A DNA stretch of 64,000 nucleotides from Mycobacterium sp. ELW1 (GTDB taxonomy: Bacteria; Actinomycetota; Actinomycetes; Mycobacteriales; Mycobacteriaceae), in assembly GCF_008329905.1 (NCBI RefSeq), contig NZ_CP032155.1, positions 558,001 to 622,000 on the forward strand. Direction: 5' to 3'. Shown piece by piece: positions 26,029 through 34,960 of the stretch (the stretch's first letter is position 1; each line of letters opens with the position of its first letter). Below the pieces are notes generated by a model, which worked only from the letters and a program-made list of their open reading frames with translations, made no database searches and was not told the DNA's origin. A program made the translations under genes and the position numbers.

Positions 26029-26847
26029 ATGCCCACCATCACCACGTCCGACGGCGTCGAAATCTTCTACAAGGACTGGGGTTCCGGTCAGCCGATCGTC
26101 TTCAGTCACGGCTGGCCGCTGACGGCCGATGACTGGGACGCGCAGATGACGTTCTTCCTGCAGAACGGCTATCGGGTGATCGCGCACGACCGGCGTGGGC
26201 ACGGGCGCTCTGATCAGGTCGGGATCGGTAACGACATGGAGCACTGGGTTGCCGACCTTGCCGCGTTGACCGGGCACCTCGATCTTCGCGGTGCCGTCCA
26301 CATTGGGCATTCCACCGGCGGCGGCGAGGTCGCCCGCTACGTCGCGCGTTACCAGGACCGCGTCGCGAAGGCGGTGTTGGTTGCCTCGTTGACGCCAAAC
26401 ATGTTGCGCAGCAATGAAAATCCCGGAGGCCAGCCGCGGGAGTGGTTCGACGCGGTGCAGGCGGGAGTCCTGACCAACCGGTCGCAGTTCTACCGGGAGG
26501 TACCCGAGGGCCCGTTCTACGGATTCAACCGTCCTGGTGTCGAGCCGTCCGAGGCGGTTATCGCGAACTGGTGGCGCCAGGGCATGGCCGGCAGTGCCCA
26601 GGCCCATTACGAGACGGTGTTCTCCTGGCTCGAGGACTACTCCGAGGATCTGAAGAAGATCACGGTCCCCGTCCTGGTGATGCACGGCGACGACGACCAG
26701 ATCGTCCCGTATGCCAGCTCGGTGCCCCGGGCGGTGGACCTGCTGTCCAACGGTTCGCTGAAGACCTATCCCGGCTATCCGCACGGGATGCTCACCACGC
26801 ATGCGGACGTCCTTAACCCGGACCTGCTGGCGTTTGTGAGCTCCTGA
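26029..26847 (+). CDS. Alpha/beta hydrolase, non-heme chloroperoxidase-like
   Basis: 272 residues from ATG at 26029 behind GAAGGGAG. Shows FSHGWPL (oxyanion loop), HDRRGHGRSDQ, nucleophile elbow GHSTGGGE, acid region MHGDDDQIVPY and catalytic His in YPGYPHGM. These motifs match cofactor-free haloperoxidase/perhydrolase-type esterases (Cpo family). Cytoplasmic, probably a detoxifying esterase or perhydrolase. Divergent from the interrupted hydrolase gene. Confidence 0.88.
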   Translation: MPTITTSDGVEIFYKDWGSGQPIVFSHGWPLTADDWDAQMTFFLQNGYRVIAHDRRGHGRSDQVGIGNDMEHWVADLAALTGHLDLRGAVHIGHSTGGGEVARYVARYQDRVAKAVLVASLTPNMLRSNENPGGQPREWFDAVQAGVLTNRSQFYREVPEGPFYGFNRPGVEPSEAVIANWWRQGMAGSAQAHYETVFSWLEDYSEDLKKITVPVLVMHGDDDQIVPYASSVPRAVDLLSNGSLKTYPGYPHGMLTTHADVLNPDLLAFVSS

Positions 26848-26936
26848 GCCGCCGCTGGTGGCGTTCCGCCCAGAGGTGACTTTCGCAGGTGGCGCGGGCG
26901 CCATAGAGTTTCATGATCCATTCGGAAGGGAGCGCC

Positions 26937-27272
26937 GTGGCCGACAAGCTGAAGGTTGATGTCTACGGCCTGCTCCGCGGTGGATCCGCTATCGGTGAGC
27001 AGGCAACTGCCCTGTCGGCGTCCCACCTGCAGTCGATGGTGGGACTCAGTGACGCCGAATCCGGATGGGTGGGCTCATCGGCCGACGCGCTGGTACGCAT
27101 GGCTGGCTTGTGGCAGCGGGTATCCGATCAGCACTACACCGCACTCACCCGGCAGGCCGCACACGTTGCGGCGGCAGCCCGGACGTTCCAGGCCGTGGAC
27201 GAGCGCAGCGCTGCTGAACTCGAGCAGGTCGGTGACCACGCAGGCGGCGTCAGCGAGCTCGATGTGCGCTGA
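26937..27272 (+). CDS. EspC/WXG100-like type VII secretion substrate
   Basis: 111 residues from GTG at 26937 with GGAAGGGAG about 5 nt upstream. Two predicted helices are linked by a turn containing ESGWVGSSADAL, a W-x-G motif in the position seen in WXG100/EspC-type proteins exported by ESX systems. The start VADKLKVDVYGLLRGGSAIGEQA resembles the EspC family. The C terminus SAAELEQVGDH is acidic. It neighbours a larger W-x-G-containing protein on the other strand (27962-29479), suggesting an ESX-linked island. No ESX core genes are in the window. Confidence 0.72.
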   Translation: MADKLKVDVYGLLRGGSAIGEQATALSASHLQSMVGLSDAESGWVGSSADALVRMAGLWQRVSDQHYTALTRQAAHVAAAARTFQAVDERSAAELEQVGDHAGGVSELDVR

Positions 27273-27291
27273 GTCTCGAGGGTCGCGCGAT

Positions 27292-27576
27292 TCAGCTCAA
27301 TAGGAGAATTGGTACGAATACGGCTTCGAACGCCAGTACTCCCAAACAGGCATAGAACGCGCCGCGAGCGACGTGCCAGTGACTCTTGAAGGGCAGCACC
27401 GCAGCCACACCAGCAACCACGGCGGGAAACAGCGGAGCGAGCGGCCAAAGGAATCCAAACGTCAGGATCACCGATGCGAAGCCGGTGAAAAGGCCGACGA
27501 GCAGCGCGACGGGGTGCTGATCCTCGAGGGCTGTCGGACCCGTTGTCGTGTGCGGCGGTCTATCGATGGTCGTCAC
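27292..27576 (-). CDS. Small membrane protein
   Basis: 94 residues from GTG at 27576, which overlaps the upstream stop (GTGA, 4 nt), indicating translational coupling. A polar N terminus (TTIDRPPHTTTGPTALEDQHP) precedes three hydrophobic stretches (VALLVGLFTGFASVILTFGFLWPLAPLFPAVVAG and GAFYACLGVLAFEAVFVPILLL). No recognisable family. It pairs with the next membrane protein; function unknown. Confidence 0.6.
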   Translation of the reverse strand: MTTIDRPPHTTTGPTALEDQHPVALLVGLFTGFASVILTFGFLWPLAPLFPAVVAGVAAVLPFKSHWHVARGAFYACLGVLAFEAVFVPILLLS

Positions 27577-27875
27577 CCTCTCCACGAAATCGCATGCGTC
27601 AAGAGACCGGGCAGCCAAACCACAAGCACCGGCGTAACACCGGTGAGTGGGGCCAGGATCAAACCAATTGCGAAGGCGCCATTGGAAGTACCGCCGCGGC
27701 GGTACACAAGTGCTCCGGCGATCACCATAACCACCGCGGCGACGCATACTGAGATGACTGCCGGTGCAGATGCCTTCGAAGCCAGAATGGCACCCGCTGC
27801 AAGACCCCAGAACACCCCACCGATGAGCGCGCCAACCAAAGTCGCTCTCCGCCAATCGACCACGCGGACCGCCAT
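27573..27875 (-). CDS. Small membrane protein
   Basis: 100 residues from ATG at 27875. Three hydrophobic segments (LVGALIGGVFWGLAAGAILA, AVISVCVAAVVMVIAGALVY, GAFAIGLILAPLTGVTPVLVVWL) with short basic loops. It overlaps the start of the following membrane protein by 4 nt, so they form a pair. Codon third positions look less GC-rich than in neighbouring core genes. No family recognised; it might be the membrane partner of the ESX-linked protein upstream, but nothing in the sequence proves this. Confidence 0.62.
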   Translation of the reverse strand: MAVRVVDWRRATLVGALIGGVFWGLAAGAILASKASAPAVISVCVAAVVMVIAGALVYRRGGTSNGAFAIGLILAPLTGVTPVLVVWLPGLLTHAISWRG

Positions 27876-27961
27876 GTCAGTGCCTCCAAAGCTCAGCGGT
27901 CGATGAATGCAGTAGCGTCCACCCTCGATCCACTGTTGTCATTGTCCTTATTCCTTAGTCT

Positions 27962-29479
27962 CTAGCGCGGGACAACGAACTCGTCACCCTGAAATGGCGT
28001 GTACGTCCGCAGCACTGGCACCTCACCTGCCGTCGTCGGTACGAACGGGGTGAAGTTGCCAGGGGGCACAATCGCGAGTGGCGGCGTAATCGGCACGGCT
28101 TGCGGTCCGCGCACGGGCCCAAGTTGTGGCGGTTCGATCTGCGGTACGACGCTATTGAAACTGCTGATGATCATGGGGTCGCCAACGTCCTTGTGTGGAA
28201 GTAGACCGATCATCGGCCCGGAAGCGTCGTCGGTGAAGCTTGGCCAGGATTGCAGCAGCGGCGTGGTGGTTCCGTTGCGGTCGCCGTAAATCTCCAATGC
28301 AGGGAACGAAGTGACGGTGCCACCCACCCGAGGCCCATCAGCGCCCGGGCTGATCCCCAGCGTGCCATTGACGCTGAACGGGATGGCTTTCGCTGGCACC
28401 TCGCCTCCTGGCGAGAAGGGATCGGCGGCGTTGTAACGCACCAAGACTGCACCATTCGATTGTTGGGTTGCCGAAACATCCGGCGTGCCCGCCCTGACTT
28501 GTCCGGTATCGGCATTGACCGACGGATTCTGACGAGCGACGATGATCCCGTTCTCGAAGTCGGTGTAGATGGCGACCCGCGACTCTTCGGGGCCGATGAA
28601 GGACGAGAATCCACGGTTGTCGCCAACGTTGTTGTCGTACGGCAACATGTGACCGTTGTCGAACGGTGGAAGTTCGATTGCCGGCGCCCACACGTCCTTG
28701 CTCGGAATGAACAGGTTGGTACGGACGACACCCTGGCCCGGTACGGGCTTGATGCGGGCTACGACGATATTCGCTTCCACACCTTGATTTTTCGGGTTGT
28801 AGCTGTGCGGATCCAGAGCGGCAGCTGTCGTCCAGTCAGCGGTGCTCACCGGGTCTCGTCCGAATGTCCGACGGAACGCCTCGATTTGGTTGCGCTTTGG
28901 GTCTGAATCCGGAGCTATCGGTGCCTCGGCGCTATCACCGTCGGCGATCTCGGACACCGCTTGGTCAACGGAGGTGGCGAGGTGTCGATCCGTCGAATCA
29001 GCTCGCCGCAGGAGATCGACGATCGCATCGTGGACGATTTGCAGGTGCCGCTCGTTTTCGGCCTCTTGCTTCGGGTCGGCCGAGTGAAGGCACTCGAGCG
29101 AGCTGCTCGCAACGTCGATCGTGATTCCCCATCTGTCGGCCATGCGTTGGATGCGAATCCACTCCGCCTTGATGGACTCCACCTCGGCCGCTGCGGACGA
29201 GACGTCACGCCCCGCTTGGTCGCATTCGTCGGCGTGCTGAAGAAGGCTGTTGCCGATTACTCGCGCCCGGGCAGTGGCCGCCTCCTGCGAGGCGCCTTGC
29301 CATTCCAATTTCGCGATAATGGCGCCTTGGTTGTGCGCGACATCGCGAAAGTGAGTCGCACGTGCAGCCGCTGTGGCGGCGACCGCGCGCATGGACCCGG
29401 GATCCCACCGGTCCAGATCCGCGAGCGAAATCCCCACAGCCAGCAAACCTACTAGTCCCTGGGTGCGGCCGGTATTCAC
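27962..29479 (-). CDS. ESX-associated protein: W-x-G helical N terminus plus Rv3899c-like C-terminal domain
   Basis: 505 residues from GTG at 29479, overlapping the preceding small ORF by one base. N-terminal ~180 residues are helical with LADLDRWDPGSM and LEWQGASQEAATA, a W-x-G hairpin as in type VII secretion targets. After a short linker comes a ~300-residue domain: TFGRDPVSTADWTTAA, LDPHSYNPKNQG, PVPGQGVVRTNLFIP, GDNRGFSSFIGPEESRVAIYTDFENG and ARQNPSVN. I recall this domain from the M. tuberculosis paralogues Rv3899c, Rv2082 and Rv0963c, whose function is unknown. A secreted effector or polymorphic toxin-like role is possible but inferred. Next to an EspC-like gene. Confidence 0.7.
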   Translation of the reverse strand: MNTGRTQGLVGLLAVGISLADLDRWDPGSMRAVAATAAARATHFRDVAHNQGAIIAKLEWQGASQEAATARARVIGNSLLQHADECDQAGRDVSSAAAEVESIKAEWIRIQRMADRWGITIDVASSSLECLHSADPKQEAENERHLQIVHDAIVDLLRRADSTDRHLATSVDQAVSEIADGDSAEAPIAPDSDPKRNQIEAFRRTFGRDPVSTADWTTAAALDPHSYNPKNQGVEANIVVARIKPVPGQGVVRTNLFIPSKDVWAPAIELPPFDNGHMLPYDNNVGDNRGFSSFIGPEESRVAIYTDFENGIIVARQNPSVNADTGQVRAGTPDVSATQQSNGAVLVRYNAADPFSPGGEVPAKAIPFSVNGTLGISPGADGPRVGGTVTSFPALEIYGDRNGTTTPLLQSWPSFTDDASGPMIGLLPHKDVGDPMIISSFNSVVPQIEPPQLGPVRGPQAVPITPPLAIVPPGNFTPFVPTTAGEVPVLRTYTPFQGDEFVVPR

Positions 29480-29688
29480 TAGGTCCCGGCTCGAGATCGA
29501 CGCTGGGGCGGGAACGTGCGAGAGGCGGCCACGCTGGCGTCGATTTCGGCGTCGAGCGCGCCGTCTGGGAACAAATCCGGAAACCCTGCCGTTGACCAGT
29601 TCGACAACTTGAGTGATATCGACTCAACTCTGGCTTGACAGCCGACCACCGGCGGGGGCAGTCTTGAGCCTGGTTCGCTCAGACCCAA
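29479..29688 (-). CDS. Possible small protein upstream of the ESX-associated gene
   Basis: 69 residues if ATG 29688 is used; a shorter start at TTG 29607 gives ~42 residues. The stop TAG shares its G with the next GTG start, which favours real coupling. The C-terminal part (LSNWSTAGFPDLFPDGALDAEIDASV) looks protein-like, whereas the N-terminal part overlaps the dnaK promoter and its HspR operator. It could be the remnant of a longer WXG-type partner truncated next to dnaK. Low certainty. Confidence 0.35.
   Translation of the reverse strand: MGLSEPGSRLPPPVVGCQARVESISLKLSNWSTAGFPDLFPDGALDAEIDASVAASRTFPPQRRSRAGT
29608..29628. promoter_or_regulatory. HAIR operator (HspR binding site) upstream of dnaK
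   Basis: CTTGAGT-N7-ACTCAAC, one mismatch from the HspR-associated inverted repeat consensus CTTGAGT-N7-ACTCAAG, 87 bp before dnaK. A TTGACA (-35 like) follows at 29635. HspR with DnaK as co-repressor should silence the operon at normal temperature. Confidence 0.9.
29663..29683. promoter_or_regulatory. Second, degenerate HAIR-like element upstream of dnaK
   Basis: CTTGAGC-N7-GCTCAGA has the same 7-nt spacing as HAIR but 5/7 matches in the right arm. It lies 35 bp downstream of the first element. Multiple HAIR sites are known at actinobacterial dnaK promoters. Confidence 0.55.
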
Positions 29689-29714
29689 AGACGTAACTAT
29701 CAGGAGGATTCAAC

Positions 29715-31565
29715 ATGGCTCGTGCGGTCGGCATCGACCTCGGGACCACCAACTCCGTCGTGGCGGTACTGGAGGGTGGCGACCCGGTCGTCGTCGCCAA
29801 CTCCGAAGGGTCCCGCACCACGCCGTCGGTGGTCGCCTTTGCGCGCAACGGCGAAGTGCTGGTAGGCCAGCCCGCCAAGAACCAGGCAGTGACCAACGTC
29901 GACCGGACCATCCGTTCGGTGAAGCGACACATGGGCACCGACTGGTCCGTCGAGATCGACGGCAAGGACTACACCGCGCAGGAGATCAGCGCCCGCGTGC
30001 TGATGAAGCTGAAGCGGGACGCCGAAAGTTACCTCGGCGAGGACATCACCGACGCGGTGATCACTGTGCCCGCGTACTTCAATGACGCCCAGCGCCAGGC
30101 CACCAAGGAAGCCGGCCAGATCGCCGGCCTCAACGTGCTGCGCATCGTCAACGAACCGACGGCTGCGGCTCTGGCCTACGGCCTGGACAAGGGCAGCAAG
30201 GAACAGACCATTCTGGTCTTCGACCTCGGCGGCGGCACGTTCGACGTGTCCCTGCTGGAGATCGGCGACGGCGTCGTCGAGGTCCGCGCGACCTCCGGTG
30301 ACAACCACCTCGGTGGCGACGACTGGGACGACCGGATCGTCGAATGGCTCGTCGACAAGTTCAAGGGCACCAGTGGCATCGACCTGACCAAGGACAAGAT
30401 GGCCATGCAGCGGCTTCGTGAAGCCGCCGAGAAGGCCAAGATCGAGCTGAGCTCCAGTGGCAGCACCTCGATCAACCTGCCCTACATCACCGTCGACGCC
30501 GACAAGAACCCGCTGTTCCTCGACGAGCAGCTGACCCGTTCGGAGTTCCAGAAGATCACTCAAGATCTGCTGGACCGCACCCGCCAGCCGTTCCAGCAGG
30601 TCATCAAGGACGCCGGCATCTCGGTGTCCGACATCGACCACGTGGTGCTCGTCGGTGGTTCCACCCGCATGCCCGCGGTGACCGATCTGGTCAAGGAACT
30701 GACCGGTGGACGGGAGCCCAACAAGGGCGTCAACCCCGACGAGGTTGTGGCCGTTGGTGCCGCGCTGCAGGCGGGTGTCCTCAAGGGTGAGGTGAAAGAC
30801 GTTCTGCTGCTTGACGTCACACCGCTGAGTCTCGGTATCGAGACCAAGGGCGGCGTGATGACCAAGCTGATCGAGCGCAATACCACCATCCCGACCAAGC
30901 GGTCGGAGACCTTCACCACGGCCGACGACAATCAGCCGTCGGTGCAGATCCAGGTCTATCAGGGTGAGCGCGAGATCGCGGCGCACAACAAGCTGCTCGG
31001 CTCCTTCGAGCTGACCGGCCTGCCGCCGGCTCCGCGCGGTGTGCCTCAGGTCGAGGTGACCTTCGACATCGATGCCAACGGCATCGTGCACGTCACCGCC
31101 AAGGACAAGGGCACCGGCAAGGAGAACACGATCAAGATCCAGGAAGGCTCCGGCCTGTCCAAGGAGGAGATCGACCGGATGATCAAGGACGCCGAATCGC
31201 ACGCTGAGGAAGACCGCAAGCGCCGCGAGGAGGCCGACGTCCGCAACCAAGCCGAGTCGCTGGTCTACCAGACGGAGAAGTTCGTCACCGAACAGCGCGA
31301 AACCGAAGGTGGCTCAAAGGTCCCCGAGGACACGCTGTCCAAGGTCGACGCCGCGATCTCCGAGGCGAAGACGGCGCTGGCCGGTAGCGACATCGGTGCG
31401 ATCAAGTCCGCCATGGAGAAGCTGGGCCAGGAAAGCCAGGCTCTGGGCCAGGCCATCTACGAGGCCACTCAGGCCGACCAGAGCGCCGGACCGTCGGGCG
31501 GATCGTCGGCTGACGATGTCGTGGACGCCGAGGTCGTGGATGACGATGATCAGGAGCGCAAGTGA
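29715..31565 (+). CDS. dnaK: DnaK, Hsp70 chaperone
   Basis: 616 residues with AGGAGG 7 nt before ATG. Canonical motifs: [35 protein letters not shown], then the substrate-binding domain ([14 protein letters not shown]) and a helical lid ending in an acidic tail ([13 protein letters not shown]). ATP-driven folding and disaggregation partner of DnaJ, GrpE and ClpB, and co-repressor of HspR. First gene of dnaK-grpE-dnaJ-hspR. Contrast with the DnaK-like protein at 5643, which lacks the substrate-binding domain. Confidence 0.98.
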   Translation: MARAVGIDLGTTNSVVAVLEGGDPVVVANSEGSRTTPSVVAFARNGEVLVGQPAKNQAVTNVDRTIRSVKRHMGTDWSVEIDGKDYTAQEISARVLMKLKRDAESYLGEDITDAVITVPAYFNDAQRQATKEAGQIAGLNVLRIVNEPTAAALAYGLDKGSKEQTILVFDLGGGTFDVSLLEIGDGVVEVRATSGDNHLGGDDWDDRIVEWLVDKFKGTSGIDLTKDKMAMQRLREAAEKAKIELSSSGSTSINLPYITVDADKNPLFLDEQLTRSEFQKITQDLLDRTRQPFQQVIKDAGISVSDIDHVVLVGGSTRMPAVTDLVKELTGGREPNKGVNPDEVVAVGAALQAGVLKGEVKDVLLLDVTPLSLGIETKGGVMTKLIERNTTIPTKRSETFTTADDNQPSVQIQVYQGEREIAAHNKLLGSFELTGLPPAPRGVPQVEVTFDIDANGIVHVTAKDKGTGKENTIKIQEGSGLSKEEIDRMIKDAESHAEEDRKRREEADVRNQAESLVYQTEKFVTEQRETEGGSKVPEDTLSKVDAAISEAKTALAGSDIGAIKSAMEKLGQESQALGQAIYEATQADQSAGPSGGSSADDVVDAEVVDDDDQERK

Positions 31566-32194
31566 GCGAAGGTCGCGAGGAAGAACCGGTAACTGTCACC
31601 GACAAGCGCCGAATCGACCCCCAGACCGGAGAAGTTCGCGAAGCCTCCGGCCCGGCCCCCAGTGGGCCGGCGCCGGAGGCGGCGGGCGCCGGCGGGGAGC
31701 AGGCCGACAAGGTCGCTGAACTCACCGCCGATCTACAGCGTGTGCAGGCCGACTTCGCCAACTACCGCAAGCGCGCGCTGCGCGATCAGCAGGTAGCCGG
31801 CGAGCGGGCAAAGGCCGCGGTGGTGAGCCAGTTGCTCACCGTGCTCGACGACCTCGATCGTGCCCGCAGCCACGGCGATCTGGAGACCGGCCCATTGAAG
31901 TCGGTCGCCGACAAGCTGACGGCCGCGCTGGCCGGGCTGGGCCTGACCGCATTCGGCGCCGAGGGCGACGAGTTCGATCCCTCGCTGCACGAAGCCGTGC
32001 AGCACGAGGGTGAAGGCTCCAAGCCGGTGCTCGGCAACGTGATGCGGCAGGGCTACCGGCTCGGCGATCAGGTGCTTCGGCACGCACTCGTCGGGGTGGT
32101 CGACACCGTCGACGACGGGTCAGCGGCACCTCAGAAGGGCGACACGCCCGTCAACGGCGACCAGAGCGGCGCGCAGAACGCAGAATCGAATTAA
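31562..32194 (+). CDS. grpE: GrpE, DnaK nucleotide-exchange factor
   Basis: 210 residues from GTG at 31562, overlapping the dnaK stop (GTGA). A charged disordered N terminus, a coiled coil ([24 protein letters not shown]) and the GrpE beta domain with [10 protein letters not shown] and [17 protein letters not shown]. Stimulates ADP release from DnaK. Second gene of the HspR-controlled operon. Confidence 0.97.
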   Translation: MSEGREEEPVTVTDKRRIDPQTGEVREASGPAPSGPAPEAAGAGGEQADKVAELTADLQRVQADFANYRKRALRDQQVAGERAKAAVVSQLLTVLDDLDRARSHGDLETGPLKSVADKLTAALAGLGLTAFGAEGDEFDPSLHEAVQHEGEGSKPVLGNVMRQGYRLGDQVLRHALVGVVDTVDDGSAAPQKGDTPVNGDQSGAQNAESN

Positions 32195-32228
32195 CAGCAT
32201 GAGCAACGGTGAGAGGAGGTGACGCGGC

Positions 32229-33416
32229 ATGGTTCAACGCGAATGGGTTGAGAAGGATTTCTACAAGGTGCTCGGCGTCTCCTCTGACGCCAGCGAGGAC
32301 GAGATCAAGCGGGTGGCCCGCAAGCTGCTCGCCGAGAATCACCCCGACCGCAACCCGGACAACAAGGCGGCCGACGAGCGCTACAAAGAGGTTGGTGAGG
32401 CCAGGGACGTCCTGACCGACCCGGCCAAGCGCAAGGAGTACGACGAGACCCGGCGGATGTTCGCCGGCGGCGGTTTCCGCCGCGGTAACGGCGGCGGCGG
32501 CGGTGGGTTCGGCGGCTTCAGCGGCTACGGCGCCGACGGCGGCGAGTTCAATTTGAACGACCTGTTCGACACGGCCAGCCAGACCGGCGGCACGAACATC
32601 GGCGACCTGTTCGGTGGCCTGTTCGGGCGCGGCGCTGCTCCTCGCCCGAGCCGGCCGCGGCGCGGTAAGGACCTGGAGACCGAGACCGATCTCGATTTCC
32701 TGGAGGCGACCAAGGGTGTCGCCATGCCGCTGCGGCTGACCAGCCCGGCGCCGTGCACGAATTGCCACGGCAGCGGCGCACGTCCGGGCACCAGCCCGAA
32801 GGTGTGTCCGTCGTGCAATGGCTCCGGCGTGATCAACCGCAACCAGGGCGCGTTCGGGTTCTCCGAGCCGTGCACCGACTGCCGGGGCAGCGGCTCGATC
32901 ATCGAGCATCCCTGCGACGAGTGCCATGGCACCGGGGTCACCACCCGGACCCGCACCATCAACGTCCGGATCCCACCGGGCGTCGAGGACGGTCAGCGCA
33001 TCCGGCTGGCCGGTCAGGGTGAGGCCGGGTTACGCGGTGCACCGTCGGGCGATCTGTATGTCACCGTGCATGTTCGGCCGGACAAGGTGTTCGGCCGTGA
33101 CGGCGACGATCTGACCGTGACCGTTCCGGTGAGCTTCACCGAACTGGCGTTGGGGACAACGCTTTCCGTGCCCACCTTGGAGGGCAAGGTCGGTGTGCGG
33201 GTGCCGAAGGGCACCGCTGATGGCCGGATCCTGCGGGTGCGCGGGCGCGGAGTGCCCAAACGCGACGGCGGTCACGGCGACCTGCTGGTCACCGTGAAGG
33301 TTGCGGTGCCGCCCAGTCTCGAAGGCCAGGCGCTCGAGGCGCTGGAGGCCTACGCGGCCGCCGAAAAGGCCAGCGGCTTCGATCCCAGGGCGGGATGGGC
33401 AGGGTATCGGGCATGA
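32229..33416 (+). CDS. dnaJ: DnaJ co-chaperone
   Basis: 395 residues behind GAGGAGGTG. J domain with the essential HPD (ENHPDRNPD), a Gly/Phe-rich region ([17 protein letters not shown]) and four CxxCxGxG zinc-finger repeats ([32 protein letters not shown]). C-terminal substrate-binding domains follow. It stimulates DnaK ATPase and delivers substrates. Position between grpE and hspR identifies it as the DnaJ1 type. Confidence 0.97.
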   Translation: MVQREWVEKDFYKVLGVSSDASEDEIKRVARKLLAENHPDRNPDNKAADERYKEVGEARDVLTDPAKRKEYDETRRMFAGGGFRRGNGGGGGGFGGFSGYGADGGEFNLNDLFDTASQTGGTNIGDLFGGLFGRGAAPRPSRPRRGKDLETETDLDFLEATKGVAMPLRLTSPAPCTNCHGSGARPGTSPKVCPSCNGSGVINRNQGAFGFSEPCTDCRGSGSIIEHPCDECHGTGVTTRTRTINVRIPPGVEDGQRIRLAGQGEAGLRGAPSGDLYVTVHVRPDKVFGRDGDDLTVTVPVSFTELALGTTLSVPTLEGKVGVRVPKGTADGRILRVRGRGVPKRDGGHGDLLVTVKVAVPPSLEGQALEALEAYAAAEKASGFDPRAGWAGYRA

Positions 33417-33784
33417 GCGCCTCAGAGGAGTCGCGCACATTCCTGATCTCGGTGGCCGCCGAGCTGGCCGGTATGCATGCGCAGACGCTGCGCACCTACG
33501 ACCGGCTCGGTCTGGTCAGTCCCCGGCGCAGTTCCGGTGGCGGACGGCGGTATTCGGAGCGTGATGTCGAGCTGCTGCGCGAGGTGCAGCGGCTGTCGCA
33601 GGACGAAGGTGTCAACCTCGCCGGGATCAAGCGGATCATCGAGTTGACCAATCAGGTCGAGGCCCTGCAGTCCCGCGTCGAGGAAATGATGGGCGAGCTG
33701 GAGTCGTTGCGCGCCAACCAGCGTCGTGATCTGGCGGTGGTCCCGAAAAGCACCGCGCTGGTGGTCTGGAAGCCACGCCGCTAG
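33413..33784 (+). CDS. hspR: HspR, MerR-family heat-shock repressor
   Basis: 123 residues from ATG at 33413, overlapping the dnaJ stop by 4 nt (ATGA). MerR-type winged helix: [38 protein letters not shown] split over the HTH and wing, then a coiled-coil dimerisation helix ([18 protein letters not shown]). It binds HAIR sites at 29608 and 43968 in this window and uses DnaK as co-repressor, giving feedback control of dnaK and clpB. Length matches the ~126-residue M. tuberculosis protein. Confidence 0.96.
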   Translation: MSASEESRTFLISVAAELAGMHAQTLRTYDRLGLVSPRRSSGGGRRYSERDVELLREVQRLSQDEGVNLAGIKRIIELTNQVEALQSRVEEMMGELESLRANQRRDLAVVPKSTALVVWKPRR

Positions 33785-33793
33785 TCGGCGAAG

Positions 33794-34696
33794 TCAGCTC
33801 ACCCGGATCGTGAACACCGAAACCGCCGGCCGCCCCGGCGTCGCGGTGTCATAGCTCCCCGTGCTGAGCGCATTGGTGGGCGCGGCCATCGGCTCCAATC
33901 CCACGACGTCGTCATTGCCCGGCGCGAAAATCTGTGCGGCCGGGAATCCCTGGGCGAAGACCACGTCGATCCGGCGCTCACCGCCGGCGAGTGTGAACAC
34001 CCCACCCGTCGGGACCCCGTCGAAGCCGTCGTCAAATGTCTTGTCGCCCAGCTTCTCCGAGTAGGCGGGCCACTCAACCCGTTCGCCGGTCGGGAGACCG
34101 CGGTCGTCGACGAGCAGATGCTCCAGCGGCGGCGTCTCCAGCGTCCATTCCGATCGGGGAACCCCGGGAACAGTCAGGTAGGGGTGGAAGCCGTAACACA
34201 GCGGCACCGCCGCCGACGTGGTGGCCGTGACGGTGGTCTGCACCGTCAGCGCCCGGTCGGCCAGCGTGATGTCGAGGGTGACCACATGCGGGAACGGGAA
34301 GCTGGCCAGCAGCGCCGGCCGGCTTCCGTAGTCCAGATCGGCGATCAGCCGGTTCCCCGACTGCTCGGTGATGTGCCAGCCGGGATATGCGGCGAGCACG
34401 CCGTGAATCGGCAGACCGTGCGGGTCGGTGCGCACGCCGCCGACGCCGGGGGCCAATGTCACCGCGCCACCGTCGAGCCCATAGCTGTTGGCGCTCAACC
34501 GATTAGCCCACGGATACAGGATCGGGATGCCGAGCGTCTTACCGTCGCTCAGATACGCCTGCAGCCCGCGGCGCTGCCCGAGTAGTTCCACGCCGTCGTC
34601 GGACAGCGACGTGCAGATCATGCCCGCCGACGGGACATACGTCGCCGTCAGTGGTGAGGATGGATCATGCAGAACGACGGACGGCAGCTCGGCCAC
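33794..34696 (-). CDS. Aldose 1-epimerase (galactose mutarotase-like) family protein
   Basis: 300 residues from GTG at 34696, with TAGACT 6 nt upstream overlapping the ACP stop codon. Shows ILYPWANRLSAN, HGLPIHGVLAA (catalytic His region), CYGFHPYL and a conserved GLEPMAAPTNAL near the end. This beta-sandwich family interconverts anomers of sugars or acts on hexose-6-phosphates. It may have its own leaderless promoter, although it lies 9 nt behind the ACP gene. Convergent with hspR. Confidence 0.82.
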   Translation of the reverse strand: MAELPSVVLHDPSSPLTATYVPSAGMICTSLSDDGVELLGQRRGLQAYLSDGKTLGIPILYPWANRLSANSYGLDGGAVTLAPGVGGVRTDPHGLPIHGVLAAYPGWHITEQSGNRLIADLDYGSRPALLASFPFPHVVTLDITLADRALTVQTTVTATTSAAVPLCYGFHPYLTVPGVPRSEWTLETPPLEHLLVDDRGLPTGERVEWPAYSEKLGDKTFDDGFDGVPTGGVFTLAGGERRIDVVFAQGFPAAQIFAPGNDDVVGLEPMAAPTNALSTGSYDTATPGRPAVSVFTIRVS

Positions 34697-34702
34697 CGTC
34701 GA

Positions 34703-34708
34703 AGTCTA
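34703..34708 (-). promoter_or_regulatory. -10 hexamer TAGACT, leaderless start at 34696
   Basis: TAGACT ends 6 nt before the GTG of the epimerase gene and contains the ACP stop codon. It allows expression independent of the E1/E2 operon. Confidence 0.5.
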
Positions 34709-34948
34709 GCGGTGGGCGCCGATGTAGCTCGTCAAGTCGTCGATCGTGCGCAGTGAGGCGTACTCCGACTCCGGAATCTCGACCTCGAAGCGCTTGTGCA
34801 GCCGGACCAGAAAGTTCAACCAGTCCATCGAATCCAGGTCGACCTGATCACGCAGGAGTTCGGTGTCGGACAGGTCGCCCTCCTCGATCTCCGGTGCGAT
34901 CGCGAGCAGTTCCTGCACAACCTGGTCACGGATCTCGGTGTCGCTCAC
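34706..34948 (-). CDS. Acyl carrier protein
   Basis: 80 residues. Four-helix ACP fold with the phosphopantetheine attachment Ser in VDLDSMDWLNFLV (the DSx motif, usually DSL, here DSM). Overall acidic (EIEEGDLSDTELLRD). It lies 12 nt downstream of the lipoyl E2 gene in the same direction. A carrier protein inside a 2-oxoacid dehydrogenase operon is unusual. It is distinct from the FAS-II AcpM by length and context. Probable role: acceptor of an acyl group made by the E1/E2 complex or the acyl-CoA synthetase (inference). Confidence 0.88.
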   Translation of the reverse strand: MSDTEIRDQVVQELLAIAPEIEEGDLSDTELLRDQVDLDSMDWLNFLVRLHKRFEVEIPESEYASLRTIDDLTSYIGAHR

Positions 34949-34960
34949 GTCGGGTACCTC

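Noticed and set aside
29700..31250. Minus-strand open frame of 516 codons opposite dnaK
   Set aside because: Shadow of dnaK without motifs or start signals.
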